From the NCBI GenBank assembly GCA_023230455.1, contig JALNXH010000001.1, forward strand, positions 62,001-126,000: a stretch of 64,000 nt of DNA, written 5' to 3'. Within the stretch, counting starts at the first letter, position 1. Every line of letters starts with the position of its first letter. The notes under the pieces were generated by a model that saw only the letters and a list, made by a program, of their open reading frames with translations, did no database searches and was not told the origin of the DNA. Shown in pieces: positions 54,908-64,000 of the stretch. Made by a program: the position numbers and the translations under genes. This DNA comes from Rhodocyclaceae bacterium. GTDB taxonomy: Bacteria > Pseudomonadota > Gammaproteobacteria > Burkholderiales > Rhodocyclaceae.

Positions 54908-55356
54908 CAGCGCACCCCCCGTACCTGTTCGACGCCACGTCGTGCCAGCGCATCCGCCCGTTCGTTCTCGACATGCCCTGCATGGCCGCGGACCCAATGC
55001 CATTCGACTTTATGTCGAGCAGCCTGTTCATCCAGCGCCTGCCAAAGATCGACGTTCTTCACCGGCTGCTTGTCGGCGGTTTTCCAGCCGCGCCGCTTCC
55101 ACCCGAAAATCCATTCGCTGATGCCCTTCTGCACATATTGCGAATCGGTATGCACCCGCGCCTGTACCGGCCGCGTCAACGCCCGCAACGCTTCGATCAC
55201 GGCAGTCAGTTCCATCCGATTGTTGGTGGTGGCCGCCTCGCCGCCGAAAAGCTCCTTCTCGTGGCTGCCGATGCGCAGCAGCGCGCCCCAGCCGCCCGGC
55301 CCCGGATTGCCGCTGCACGCTCCGTCGGTATAGATATCGATGATCTCGTCGTTCAT
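54907..55356 (-). CDS. rnhA: Ribonuclease HI
   Basis: 149 aa. Catalytic acids are visible in IYTDGACSGNPGPGGWG, NNRMELTAVIEAL, HTDSQYVQKG and ENERADALARRG. It cuts RNA in RNA-DNA hybrids. ATG at 55356 (MNDEIID) was preferred to an in-frame start 30 bp upstream. It is translationally coupled to dnaQ, an order also found in other proteobacteria. Confidence 0.97.
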   Translation of the reverse strand: MNDEIIDIYTDGACSGNPGPGGWGALLRIGSHEKELFGGEAATTNNRMELTAVIEALRALTRPVQARVHTDSQYVQKGISEWIFGWKRRGWKTADKQPVKNVDLWQALDEQAARHKVEWHWVRGHAGHVENERADALARRGVEQVRGVR

Positions 55357-55405
55357 GTTTGTCTGATGCATTTCGCCAATTGCCAAGGTTGGATCAGAAA
55401 GGGCC

Positions 55406-56140
55406 TTACTCCGGCGCTTCGGAAGAGTTCGTGGAAACCTGTTGCGTCACCGACACCAGCGCCTTGGCCCGCGCCTTGCGGTCTTGCCATTTCGGCGTCA
55501 TCAGGCGCATGCCATGCTGCCGTTTGATCGCCTGAACGATGTAGACCGCGCCGGCAAACGGCCACCAGCGGTCTCCCGCAGGTTCCATGAAACTATAGCG
55601 GCGCAGCCACTTGCCTTCGCTGACCGCCGGCGCATAGCGACCGAAAGCACCAGCGCGGGTCTCGAAACCGAGCAATGCGAACCAGTCTTTGAGCCGCGGC
55701 ACGCTGATGTAGCGACCGGCCCAGGGCGGCACCGTCGCATCGCTATTGAGCCGGCGCTTGACGCCCCACAGACTGAATGGATTGAAGCCGGTCACCACCG
55801 CCTGCCCTTCAGGCACCAACACGCGCTCCACTTCGCGCAACACCTGATGCGGGTTATCGTCGAATTCGAGCACATGCGGCAGGACCACCAGATCGACGCT
55901 CTGCGACGCAAAGGGAAGATGGTGCAGATCGGAGACCACTTCGTCGCCAACCTCGCGGCCACAGCGAAAGCGCAGCGGCATGCGGTTAGCGCGCAGGTAA
56001 TCGATTGCCGGAAGGCCCATCTGCACCGCATTGAAGCCGAACACGTCGGACAACAACAGGTCGTGCTTATCCAGTTCCCAGTTCAGCACGTATTCGCCCT
56101 GGGGCGTCTGTAGCCACTCTTCAAAACCTTTTATTGACAT
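55406..56140 (-). CDS. SAM-dependent methyltransferase (YafS-like)
   Basis: 244 aa with a type 11 methyltransferase core: SDLHHLPFASQSVDLVVLPHVLEF (acidic loop and motif), VLVPEGQAVVTGFNPFSLWG. The usual GxGxG of motif I is not evident at the N-terminus, which is short. It lies between gloB and rnhA, as yafS does in E. coli, with the same divergence from gloB. Substrate unknown. Confidence 0.85.
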   Translation of the reverse strand: MSIKGFEEWLQTPQGEYVLNWELDKHDLLLSDVFGFNAVQMGLPAIDYLRANRMPLRFRCGREVGDEVVSDLHHLPFASQSVDLVVLPHVLEFDDNPHQVLREVERVLVPEGQAVVTGFNPFSLWGVKRRLNSDATVPPWAGRYISVPRLKDWFALLGFETRAGAFGRYAPAVSEGKWLRRYSFMEPAGDRWWPFAGAVYIVQAIKRQHGMRLMTPKWQDRKARAKALVSVTQQVSTNSSEAPE

Positions 56141-56194
56141 CCGCTAACGCCTGGGGAAAATGAATCGCACGTCTGCATCGATGAACGGATTCCG

Positions 56195-56977
56195 ATGGAA
56201 ATTATTGGCCTGCGCGCTTTTACCGACAACTACATCTGGATCCTGCGCGACCGCGGCTACGCGGTCGCGGTCGACCCTGGCGACGCCGCACCGGTGATCG
56301 AGTATCTCAAGCACAGCGGCGACACCTTGAGCGCCCTTCTGCTCACCCACCACCACCCCGATCACGTCGGCGGTGTCGCCCCCCTGCTCGAACGCGCCGA
56401 GATTCCGGTATTCGGACCCGCGGCGGAAAACATCGCCGGAGTCAATCGTCCGCTGCATGGCGGTGAAACCCTTTCGTTACCCGGACTGGCCTCCGATTTC
56501 ACGGTAGTCCCGGTGCCCGGCCACACCCGCGGCCACGTGGCTTATTATCGCCCAAACGTTCTGCTCTGCGGCGACGCGCTGTTCACGCTCGGATGCGGCC
56601 GATTGTTCGAAGGTACCCCGGCGCAGATGTTTGCCTCACTACAGCGCATTGCCGCCCTGCCGCCGGAGACGATGATCTACTGCGCCCACGAATACACTCG
56701 CCTCAATCTACCTTTCGCATTGTCGGTCGAACCCGACAATGCAACGCTGCAACAGCGCGCAACGCAACTACAGCAATCCATCGCTGACGGGAAGCCCACC
56801 GTACCGATGCGCCTCGCCGACGAACTGGCGACCAACCCCTTCCTGCGCATGCACAGCCGCGGAGTGATCGCTACCGCTCGCCGCAACGGTGCGGACGAGG
56901 CAGCTCCGGTAACAGAAATCTTTGCGGCAATTCGTCGTCTGCGCGACGGGTTCAAACCGCCGACGCCACCAACTTAA
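56195..56977 (+). CDS. gloB: Hydroxyacylglutathione hydrolase (glyoxalase II)
   Basis: 260 aa metallo-beta-lactamase fold. LLTHHHPDHVGG (metal motif), PGHTRGHVAYY, CGDALFTLGCGRLFEG and YCAHEYTRLNLPFA are all typical of GloB. It hydrolyses S-lactoylglutathione in methylglyoxal detoxification. It is divergent from the methyltransferase gene with 54 bp between starts. Confidence 0.97.
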   Translation: MEIIGLRAFTDNYIWILRDRGYAVAVDPGDAAPVIEYLKHSGDTLSALLLTHHHPDHVGGVAPLLERAEIPVFGPAAENIAGVNRPLHGGETLSLPGLASDFTVVPVPGHTRGHVAYYRPNVLLCGDALFTLGCGRLFEGTPAQMFASLQRIAALPPETMIYCAHEYTRLNLPFALSVEPDNATLQQRATQLQQSIADGKPTVPMRLADELATNPFLRMHSRGVIATARRNGADEAAPVTEIFAAIRRLRDGFKPPTPPT

Positions 56978-57016
56978 TTGACCTGAGTGTCGGCGTCCAT
57001 TACCATCCCGGCCACT

Positions 57017-58438
57017 ATGCGGCGCAGGCACCACTTGTTGCGCGCACGCCTGCGTGCGCTCCTTCCCCTTCTCGTATCCGGCGTTCTTACGCTGGCGCCG
57101 GGCTTCCTTCATGCCGAGGTCGCCATGCGCGAAACGGGGTTGCAACTGACGCCGCAGATTTCCGCCGGGATGGCTACACCGCAACTCGAAAACGCGGCAT
57201 CTCGACTCTCGCCGGCGCAGCTGGAGGACGACCTGCCGCGCATCGCCGCAATCGACCTGACTACTCAGGCGCCGGACTTGTGGCAGCGCATGCGCAACGG
57301 ATTTTCGATGCCCGACCTGGACAGCCCGTTGGTCGCCGACCGTCAGGCCTGGTATCTGAACCGCCCCGAAACGATGAAACGCCTCGTCCAACGCAGCCGG
57401 CGCTATCTCTACTACATCGTTACCGAGCTGGAAAAACGCGGCATGCCCACCGAGCTCGCGCTGCTGCCAATGGTAGAGAGCGCTTTCAATCCACTCGCCC
57501 GCTCACCGGCCAAAGCCCTAGGCATGTGGCAGTTCATCCCCTCGACGGGGAAAAACTACAATCTCGAACAAACCTGGTGGCTGGACAAGCGCCGCGACAT
57601 CATCGCCTCCACCGGTGCCGCGCTCGACTACCTACAGAACATCTACGACATGCATGGCGACTGGCATCTTGCGCTAGCCTCCTACAACTGGGGTGAAAAC
57701 GCAGTCGCCAAGGCCGTCGCCCGCAACCAGGCGAAGGGTCTGCCGAGCGACTACCCGAGCCTGACCATGCCCAACGAAACGCGCTATTACGTACCCAAGT
57801 TACAAGCGCTGAAGAACATCATCGCCAACCCCGAGCTGTTCGGGATCACGCTCGACCCCTTGCCGAACCAACCCTATTTCGACACCGTGGACATGCCGGC
57901 CACGATGGACGTAGCAACGGCGGCCAAGCTAGCGGAAATCCCGCTCGACGAATTCATCGCCCTGAACCCAGCCTACAGCCGACCGCTGATGCACGACAGT
58001 CCAAGCTCGGTGCTGGTGCTGCCGGCGGACAAGATTTCTGTGTTCCAGAACAATTTGCAACGCCATGAAGACGCCGACAGGCCGTTGGCGCTGTGGCACA
58101 CCGAGGCGATGAAGCGGGGCGAGAAACTTGCCACGTTCGCCGCCCGCCACGGCCTGCCCCTGGCACGGCTGAAACAGATCAACGGCATCGGCCGCCAGAC
58201 CAAACTCAAACCCGGTTTCAAGCTGCTCGTTCCCAGCCCGTCGGCGAACGCCGCCCAAGTACTCGCTCAGCTACCGCAAATGCCGCCCGAAGCCGCACCT
58301 AAAGCCAAAAATCGCGGCAAGCGGGGCCGCGTCGCAGTAAAGAAAAAAGGCAGCGCTCCGGCCGCCTATTCAGCCGCCACACGCTCCAAGCCGATGAAGA
58401 AATCGGCCGCCAAAGTCGTGCGCAAGAAGCAGCGCTAG
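57017..58438 (+). CDS. mltD: Membrane-bound lytic murein transglycosylase D
   Basis: 473 aa. A basic/hydrophobic export signal (about 5-32) is followed by a lytic transglycosylase domain (LLPMVESAFNPLARSPAKAL, catalytic Glu154; GMWQFIPSTGKNYNL; LALASYNWGENAVAKAV) and one LysM-type repeat near the C-terminus (LATFAARHGLPLARLKQ ... LKPGFKLLVP). A Lys/Arg-rich tail follows. No lipobox Cys is seen, so it may be soluble. ATG at 57017 was chosen; an upstream GTG (56987) is the alternative. Confidence 0.93.
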   Translation: MRRRHHLLRARLRALLPLLVSGVLTLAPGFLHAEVAMRETGLQLTPQISAGMATPQLENAASRLSPAQLEDDLPRIAAIDLTTQAPDLWQRMRNGFSMPDLDSPLVADRQAWYLNRPETMKRLVQRSRRYLYYIVTELEKRGMPTELALLPMVESAFNPLARSPAKALGMWQFIPSTGKNYNLEQTWWLDKRRDIIASTGAALDYLQNIYDMHGDWHLALASYNWGENAVAKAVARNQAKGLPSDYPSLTMPNETRYYVPKLQALKNIIANPELFGITLDPLPNQPYFDTVDMPATMDVATAAKLAEIPLDEFIALNPAYSRPLMHDSPSSVLVLPADKISVFQNNLQRHEDADRPLALWHTEAMKRGEKLATFAARHGLPLARLKQINGIGRQTKLKPGFKLLVPSPSANAAQVLAQLPQMPPEAAPKAKNRGKRGRVAVKKKGSAPAAYSAATRSKPMKKSAAKVVRKKQR

Positions 58439-58466
58439 TCGCGCGTCTGGCGATCGAAGGCAGGCA

Positions 58467-60440
58467 TCAGTCGTAGAGGTGGCAGCGCACCACGCGCGTC
58501 GCGGAAACACCCGTTTCGCCCGGGTACTCGCTGCGGCAACGTTCCATCGCCTGCGGGCAGCGCGGGTGGAAGTGGCAGCCGGAGGGCGGGTTCGCCGGCG
58601 AAGGCATGTCGCCGGCAACGCTCAACACTTCGCCGCGCACGCCATCGACACGCGGCACCGCGGCGATCAGTGCGACCGTGTACGGATGCCGCGGGTTGCG
58701 CAGGATTTCCTCCGCCGTGCCGCGCTCGACAATGCGGCCGAGGTACATCACCGCCACCTCGTCGGCGAGATAATCCACCACCGCGATGTTGTGGGTAATG
58801 AACAGGTAGGCCAGCCCGAGGCTGGCGCGCAGGTCGCGCAGCAGGTTGAGTATCTGCGCCTGCACCGAAACGTCGAGCGCGCTGGTCGGCTCGTCGCAAA
58901 TCAACAGCCGCGGATCGACCGCCAGCGCGCGGGCAATGGCGATGCGCTGGCGCTGACCGCCGGAAAATTCGTGCGGGAAACGATCAGCCATTGCCGCCGC
59001 CAGACCGACCTGTTGCAGCAGATCATTCACCCGTACCCGGTGATCGCCGGGCAGCCGTAGCGCCTGCATACCCTCGGCAACGATGTCGCCGACGCGCATG
59101 CGCGGATTAAGCGAACCATAGGGGTCCTGAAACACCATCTGCATCCCGGCCCGCGCACCGCGCAACGTCTTGGGCGGCAAACCGCACAGCTCAACGCCGC
59201 GATAGCGCACGCGGCCGGCACTGGGCGCGATCAATTGCAGCACCGCCTTGCCCAAGGTGGTCTTGCCGCAGCCGGATTCGCCCACCAGCGCCAGCGTGCG
59301 CCCCGGAGCCAGCGTCAGACTCACCCCGTCCACCGCACGTACGTGGCCGACCACCCGCCGGAACAGGCCGCGCCGGATGGGGAAATGAACCTTCAGATCG
59401 ACCACATCAAGAATAGTCTCGCCATTCGCAGCGGCGGCAACAGCCGGCATTTCGGTTTCCGCAGCCGCCTCAGTCGGACGGGAAACGACGGATTCCGCAT
59501 ACAGGTGACAGCGCACCCGCTGCCCGGCCACAGGCTCGAACCAGGGCGGCGGCTGGTGACGGCAGACCTCCATCACCGCCGCGCAGCGCTCGGCGAAACG
59601 GCATCCGGCGAAATGCGTATCCAGCGGCGGCACCTGCCCCGGAATCGTCGCCAGGCGCCCGTTCCGGGCCTTGGCATCGGGCAGCGCAGCGAACAGCTTT
59701 TGCGCGTAAGGATGCGCCGGACGGGCGAAAAAAGCCGCCCGCTCGGCGACTTCAACCAGTTGTCCGGCATACATCACGCCGATGCGGTCGGCCATCCGCG
59801 CCACCACGCCTAGATCGTGGCTGATCAGCAGCAACGCCATGCCGCGCGCCTTCTGCAAATCCGCCAGCAAGTCGAGCACCTGCGCCTGGATGGTCACGTC
59901 GAGCGCCGTGGTCGGCTCGTCGGCGATCAGCAGCCGCGGCTCGCCGGCCAGCGCCATGGCAATCATCGCCCGCTGCTTCATGCCGCCGGAGAGCTGAAAC
60001 GGATATTCATCCCAGCGCCGCCGCGGATCGGGGATACCCACTGCACGCAACAGCTCGACGCCCGCCTCCCGTGCCGGCTGGCCTCTCAGCCGCCGATGCA
60101 GGGCCAGCGATTCGCCGATCTGCTGGCCGACGGTGAGCACCGGATTCAGGCTGGTCGCCGGCTCCTGGAAGATCATCGCCGCCTGTCTGCCACGCTGGCG
60201 GCGCATTTCGGCTTCGCTCAGGGCAAACAGGTCGACGTCCGCAAGGGTCACCGTGCCGCCGTCGATACGCGCCGCATCCGGCAGCAAGCGCATCAGTGCG
60301 AGGGCGGTCATCGATTTGCCGCAGCCCGATTCGCCGAGCAGGGCGAAGGTCTCACCCGCCGCGATGTCAAAGGAAACATCGGCCACCGGGTGCGCGGCAC
60401 CGATGCGGACGGAGAGATTGCGGGCGGAAAGCAGGGTCAT
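58467..60440 (-). CDS. yejF: Peptide ABC transporter, fused double ATPase (YejF type)
   Basis: 657 aa made of two complete ABC ATPases. The first (about 1-265) has GESGCGKSMTALAL, LSGGMKQRAMIAMAL and LLIADEPTTALD, followed by an oligopeptide-transport C-terminal extension with Cys (FAGCRFAERCAAVMEVC). The second (about 345-600) has GESGCGKTTLGKAVL, FSGGQRQRIAIARAL and LICDEPTSALD, with the same kind of extension (CHFHPRCPQAMERC). It powers uptake of peptides. It overlaps yejE by 4 bp. Confidence 0.94.
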   Translation of the reverse strand: MTLLSARNLSVRIGAAHPVADVSFDIAAGETFALLGESGCGKSMTALALMRLLPDAARIDGGTVTLADVDLFALSEAEMRRQRGRQAAMIFQEPATSLNPVLTVGQQIGESLALHRRLRGQPAREAGVELLRAVGIPDPRRRWDEYPFQLSGGMKQRAMIAMALAGEPRLLIADEPTTALDVTIQAQVLDLLADLQKARGMALLLISHDLGVVARMADRIGVMYAGQLVEVAERAAFFARPAHPYAQKLFAALPDAKARNGRLATIPGQVPPLDTHFAGCRFAERCAAVMEVCRHQPPPWFEPVAGQRVRCHLYAESVVSRPTEAAAETEMPAVAAAANGETILDVVDLKVHFPIRRGLFRRVVGHVRAVDGVSLTLAPGRTLALVGESGCGKTTLGKAVLQLIAPSAGRVRYRGVELCGLPPKTLRGARAGMQMVFQDPYGSLNPRMRVGDIVAEGMQALRLPGDHRVRVNDLLQQVGLAAAMADRFPHEFSGGQRQRIAIARALAVDPRLLICDEPTSALDVSVQAQILNLLRDLRASLGLAYLFITHNIAVVDYLADEVAVMYLGRIVERGTAEEILRNPRHPYTVALIAAVPRVDGVRGEVLSVAGDMPSPANPPSGCHFHPRCPQAMERCRSEYPGETGVSATRVVRCHLYD

Positions 60441-61774
60441 TGGGCAGCTCGCGGATCGAAAGCATCGCGCACCGCGTCGGCGAACAGATTCGCCGCCAGC
60501 ACCAGCGCGAACATGAAACTGAAAGCGGCGACCAGCGACCACCAGACCATCGGCTCACGCGCCAGTTCCATGCGCGCAGCGTTGATCATGGTGCCGAAGC
60601 TGATGGTGGTCGGATCGACGCCGATGCCGACATAGGACAGCACGGCTTCGGCCAACACCAGGCTGGAGAAGTCCATCACCAGGGCAATCAGCACGATGTG
60701 CGAGACGTTGGGCAGGATATGGCGCAGCATGATCGCCCGCCGCGAAACGCCGAAGGCCTGCGCCGCCTGCACGTAATCCAGCTCACGCAGTTTCAGCGTT
60801 TCACCACGCAACAGGCGCGCAAGGCCAGTCCAGCTGGTCATGCCGAGGATGAAACAGAGCGCCAGCAGGCGCGCATCCGCACGCTCGGCCGCGGTCGAAA
60901 ACCAGTCCGGATGGGTGTCGATCACCACCTGCATCATCAGCACCGCGGCGGCAATCAGCAGCACGCCGGGAATCGAATTCAGCGTCGTATAGACATACTG
61001 GATCGCGTCGTCGAGCCAGCCGCCGGCATAACCGGCGAGGATACCCAGCAGCACCGCCAGCGGCAGCGTCACCAGCGTGGTCAGGGTGCCGATCAGCAAG
61101 CCGGTGCGGATACTCTTCAGCGCTAGATAAAGAACATCCTGGCCCACCTTGTCGGTGCCCAGCACATGATAATGCGCGGCCAGCGCAATCGTCGGCCCGG
61201 CAGCGAGGCACAGCAACAGCAGGCTCCAGCGCACAGCGGCGCGTCCTGGTCCGCCACCGCGCAGCCGCCAGGCCAGCGCTAGCCAGATCGCCATGCTGGC
61301 GCCGAGCCCGCCCAGTACCTGCACCGCAACGTCCCAACCATGGTTTTCCTCGTCGTCGCCGAGATGCGCGCCGCCATAGCGCAGGCGCGGAAAATCGCGT
61401 CCGACCTCGCCCTCCACCGCCTCCTTGGCAAACAAGCGCATTGCCAGCGGCGCCGAATAGGTTTTTTCGCTGTTCGTCTTCAACGGCATCAGCAGCGCAT
61501 CGAGCACCGACAGCACCTCGACGCCATACACCGGCGCCGTATCGCCCTGCGCCGGCAGCCGCGCCCGGTAATGCAGCGAATCGAGCACACCCACCACAAT
61601 AAAAAAGCTCAGCACCATCGCTGCCGCCATGCCCGCCGCATTGCGCCCGAGGCGCTGCCACTGCCTGCGCATCGGCTCGCTGCGCCAGGAAGCGTAGGCA
61701 CCGGACAGCGTCAGCCCGAGCAGCACGAAGAGCAGGATGTCCGACCAGAGCAGGACCGGCTTGAATTCGATCAT
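60437..61774 (-). CDS. yejE: Peptide ABC transporter permease (YejE type)
   Basis: 445 aa. One membrane segment near the N-terminus, a second around residue 60, a periplasmic domain (about 80-165), then the DppC-type permease core with the EAA-like loop (GETLKLRELDYVQAAQAFGVSRRAIMLRHILPN). Length and insertion match YejE. ATG at 61774 lies within the 4-bp overlap with yejB. Confidence 0.92.
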   Translation of the reverse strand: MIEFKPVLLWSDILLFVLLGLTLSGAYASWRSEPMRRQWQRLGRNAAGMAAAMVLSFFIVVGVLDSLHYRARLPAQGDTAPVYGVEVLSVLDALLMPLKTNSEKTYSAPLAMRLFAKEAVEGEVGRDFPRLRYGGAHLGDDEENHGWDVAVQVLGGLGASMAIWLALAWRLRGGGPGRAAVRWSLLLLCLAAGPTIALAAHYHVLGTDKVGQDVLYLALKSIRTGLLIGTLTTLVTLPLAVLLGILAGYAGGWLDDAIQYVYTTLNSIPGVLLIAAAVLMMQVVIDTHPDWFSTAAERADARLLALCFILGMTSWTGLARLLRGETLKLRELDYVQAAQAFGVSRRAIMLRHILPNVSHIVLIALVMDFSSLVLAEAVLSYVGIGVDPTTISFGTMINAARMELAREPMVWWSLVAAFSFMFALVLAANLFADAVRDAFDPRAAQ

Positions 61775-62748
61775 TCGAGACGCACCCTCGGATCGACCCA
61801 AGTGTATGAAAGGTCGGTCAGCAGCAACCCGAGGATGTAGAGTGCCGCGCCGATGAATACCATGGCGCGGACCACGGCGAAGTCCTGCGCATTGATCGCC
61901 TCGATGGTATAGCTGCCGAGGCCGGGGATGCCGAAGAACGATTCGGTCAGCAGGCTCCCCATGAACAGCGTCGGAATCACCACCACCACACCGGTAAGAA
62001 TCGGGATCATCGCGTTCTTCAGCACATGGCGGAACAGCACTACGTGCTCGGACAGGCCCTTGGCGCGGGCGGTGCGCACGTAGTCGCGGCCGATCTCCTC
62101 CAGGAACAGCGTGCGGTACCAGCGGGTGCCTGAGCCGATGCCGCCGATCACGCCAATCAGCACCGGCAGGATCAGGAACTTGACGCGGTCGATGCCCTCG
62201 CCATAGCCCGAAATTGGCGCCAGATGCCAGACCTTGCTCAACAGCCACTGGCCGCCGATGATGTAGAACAAACCCGACACCGACATCATCGCCACGCAGA
62301 ACACGGTTCCCGCCAGATCGAAGGCCGTGGCGCGGAAAAACACCAGCACCAGCGCGAAGGACACCGTCGCCCACAGACCGAGGACGAACACCGGCAGCGC
62401 AATCGCCAGCGACGGCCCCATGCGTCGGCGGATTTCCCGCGCGATGTCGCGGCCATCGTCGGCGCGACCGAAATCCAGTGCGAACATCCGCACCGACTTG
62501 GCGTAGAAGATGGTTTCACTCAGCTTGCCGGCACCGTCGGCATTGGCGTTCCACAGCAGCGGCTTGTCGTAGCCGCGCTCCGCCTTCCACTTGGCGATGG
62601 CCTCCGGCGTCACCCGTTTCACCCCCAATTGCAGACGCGCCATGTCATCCGGCGTGTTGACCACGAAGAACAACGCAAAGGTGATGAGATTGACCCCGAT
62701 CAGAATCGGCAACGCATAGATCAGGCGGCGGACGACGTAAGCAAACAT
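61771..62748 (-). CDS. yejB: Peptide ABC transporter permease (YejB type)
   Basis: 325 aa. The start MFAYVVRRLIYALPILIGVN is the standard DppB/YejB N-terminus. A periplasmic loop (about 30-120) and five further membrane helices follow; the EAA loop is EIGRDYVRTARAKGLSEHVVLFRHVLKN. It leads the yejB-yejE-yejF operon. The binding protein yejA, usually in front, is absent here: the next gene upstream is mutS on the other strand. Confidence 0.93.
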   Translation of the reverse strand: MFAYVVRRLIYALPILIGVNLITFALFFVVNTPDDMARLQLGVKRVTPEAIAKWKAERGYDKPLLWNANADGAGKLSETIFYAKSVRMFALDFGRADDGRDIAREIRRRMGPSLAIALPVFVLGLWATVSFALVLVFFRATAFDLAGTVFCVAMMSVSGLFYIIGGQWLLSKVWHLAPISGYGEGIDRVKFLILPVLIGVIGGIGSGTRWYRTLFLEEIGRDYVRTARAKGLSEHVVLFRHVLKNAMIPILTGVVVVIPTLFMGSLLTESFFGIPGLGSYTIEAINAQDFAVVRAMVFIGAALYILGLLLTDLSYTWVDPRVRLE

Positions 62749-62872
62749 GGGACGTAAGCCTACCTCAGGGCGGCGGGTTTATGGGGCCGAATAAACGCCG
62801 GGATGACCCTGGATTCAGGCCGATCCAAGGGAGCACGTGGAAGCTTGGCATAATTCGCCCTCGCCCATGCGT

Positions 62873-62895
62873 GACCCGGGCCGAAAGGCCGGGTC
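62873..62895. other. Stem-loop in the yejB-mutS intergenic region
   Basis: GACCCGG(G)CC and GGCCGGGTC pair around GAAA with one bulged G. No T-run follows on the plus strand. It lies about 80 bp before the mutS start. Confidence 0.5.
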
Positions 62896-62977
62896 GCCCG
62901 ACTACCGAAATCGAGAACAACCTTATGCCGGCTTGCCCCTTCAACGAATTGCCACTCGCCGTACCGGACAGAAACGC

Positions 62978-64000
62978 ATGACCGAACTTTCGGCCCACAC
63001 CCCGATGATGCAGCAGTACCTGCGCCTCAAGGCGCAGCATCCGGACCTGCTGCTGCTCTACCGCATGGGGGATTTCTACGAGCTGTTCTATGACGACGCC
63101 GAGAAGGCCGCGCGGCTGCTCGACATCACACTGACGGCGCGCGGACAATCGGCAGGCAAACCGATCCCGATGGCCGGTGTGCCCTACCACTCGATCGAGC
63201 AGTATCTGGCGAAGCTGGTCAAGCTCGGCGAATCGGTCGCCATCTGCGAGCAGATCGGCGACCCGGCGACCAGCAAGGGCCCGGTGGAGCGTGCAGTGGT
63301 CCGCATCGTCACACCCGGCACGCTGACCGATGCGGCGCTGCTCGACGAAAAAGCCGACAAGCCGCTGCTCGCCGTCGCCATCGAAAAGCAGAGCGCCGGC
63401 CTCGCCTGGCTGAATCTCGCCAACGGCGATTTCCGCCTGCTGGAAACGTCGCTTGACGCCCTGCCCGCCCAGTTCGAGCGGCTGCGCCCGGCCGAGCTAC
63501 TGCTCGCCGACGGACAGCGCCTTGCGCTGCCCGATAGCCGGGCGGCGGAGAAGCGCCTGCCCGACTGGCATTTCGATACCGAATCGGCGCAGCGCCAGCT
63601 TTGCGAGCACTTCGGCACCCGCGACCTCGCCGGCTTCGGCATCGATGCACCGAGCCTCGCCGTGGCCGCCGCCGGCGCCCTGTTTCAATATGCGCGGGCA
63701 ACGCAGATGCAGGCGCTGGCGCACGTCACCGCTCTGACCGTCGAGCGCGAGAGCCAGTACCTGCGGCTCGATGCATCGACGCGACGCAACCTGGAACTGA
63801 GCGAAACGCTGCGCGGCGAGCCGGCACCGACCCTGTTCTCGCTGCTCGACAGCTGCGCCACCTCGATGGGTTCGCGCTGGCTGCGGCATTGCCTGCACCA
63901 CCCGCTGGCCGCGCAGGGCAGCGCTGCCGAACGGCACGACGCAGTGGCGGAGTTGCTCGGCGACAGCGTTCGTCCCCAATTGCACGCTACCCCTCCCCCC
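62978..64000 (+). CDS. mutS: DNA mismatch repair protein MutS (N-terminal part)
   Basis: 341 codons are visible; the gene runs off the right edge. The mismatch-binding domain I is complete (QQYLRLKAQHPDLLLLYRMG, then GDFYELFYDDA with the Phe-x-Glu that probes mismatches; MAGVPYHSIEQYL). Domain II (about 120-255) and the start of domain III (RNLELSETLRG) follow. The ATPase is outside. The last 20 bases turn into CCCCTCCCCCC and the translation (LHATPPP) no longer resembles MutS. Confidence 0.95.
   Translation, partial: MTELSAHTPMMQQYLRLKAQHPDLLLLYRMGDFYELFYDDAEKAARLLDITLTARGQSAGKPIPMAGVPYHSIEQYLAKLVKLGESVAICEQIGDPATSKGPVERAVVRIVTPGTLTDAALLDEKADKPLLAVAIEKQSAGLAWLNLANGDFRLLETSLDALPAQFERLRPAELLLADGQRLALPDSRAAEKRLPDWHFDTESAQRQLCEHFGTRDLAGFGIDAPSLAVAAAGALFQYARATQMQALAHVTALTVERESQYLRLDASTRRNLELSETLRGEPAPTLFSLLDSCATSMGSRWLRHCLHHPLAAQGSAAERHDAVAELLGDSVRPQLHATPPP

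Overview
The window is a high-GC stretch of a betaproteobacterial chromosome. It is most probably Rhodocyclales (Azonexus/Dechloromonas/Thauera-like). The evidence is a class I PHA locus with PhaR, the gloB-methyltransferase-rnhA-dnaQ-mltD neighbourhood, and the order cysS / TPR protein / L,D-transpeptidase / two cyclophilins / lpxH. The genus is an inference; no 16S gene is present.

Layout. 1-5.3 kb: end of a thioredoxin gene, an EF-hand-like protein, and grpE-dnaK-dnaJ with a sigma-32-type promoter. 5.3-9.4 kb: CDF metal exporter, GST, an Ada-like alkyltransferase and cysS. 9.5-13.7 kb: an envelope/proteostasis run (TPR protein, L,D-transpeptidase, two cyclophilins, lpxH). 13.75-15.1 kb: a yybP-ykoY (Mn2+) riboswitch reading into a 62-aa membrane peptide and a TerC/Alx-type protein. 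15.1-21.3 kb: recQ, a diguanylate cyclase, a shikimate-kinase-like gene coupled to a LysR regulator, and malate synthase.

21.3-34.1 kb is an accessory defence island. It holds a type I restriction-modification locus (single-TRD HsdS-like protein, HsdM, DUF3800, two-TRD HsdS, HsdR, M48-type peptidase), an HrgA/COG2958 protein with a nuclease-like core, a broken dinD, a Fic protein, a helicase remnant and a hicAB toxin-antitoxin pair. Two signals stand out. First, the RM promoter is bracketed by two identical 20-bp palindromes spaced 60 bp centre to centre, and the first gene is a one-TRD HsdS homologue that could bind such a site as a homodimer. Second, a directly repeated element of about 27 bp occurs four times in one orientation, each time next to a stop codon, and divides the island into cassette-like modules.

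34.2-43.2 kb: a Crp/Fnr regulator with a predicted class II site in front of a DUF2892 / cytochrome c' / rhodanese operon; then purL, tRNA-Ala, an FAD-linked oxidase and rimO. 43.2-48.8 kb: phaR, two phaB paralogues, phaC, an aromatic/aspartate aminotransferase and tRNA-Asn. 48.9-54.1 kb: poorly characterised genes, including a phosphotransferase with two tandem paralogous lipocalin-like proteins. 54.2-64 kb: dnaQ, rnhA, a methyltransferase, gloB, mltD, a peptide ABC transporter (yejFEB type, no binding protein in view) and the 5' part of mutS.

All calls come from reading the sequence. No database search was run.
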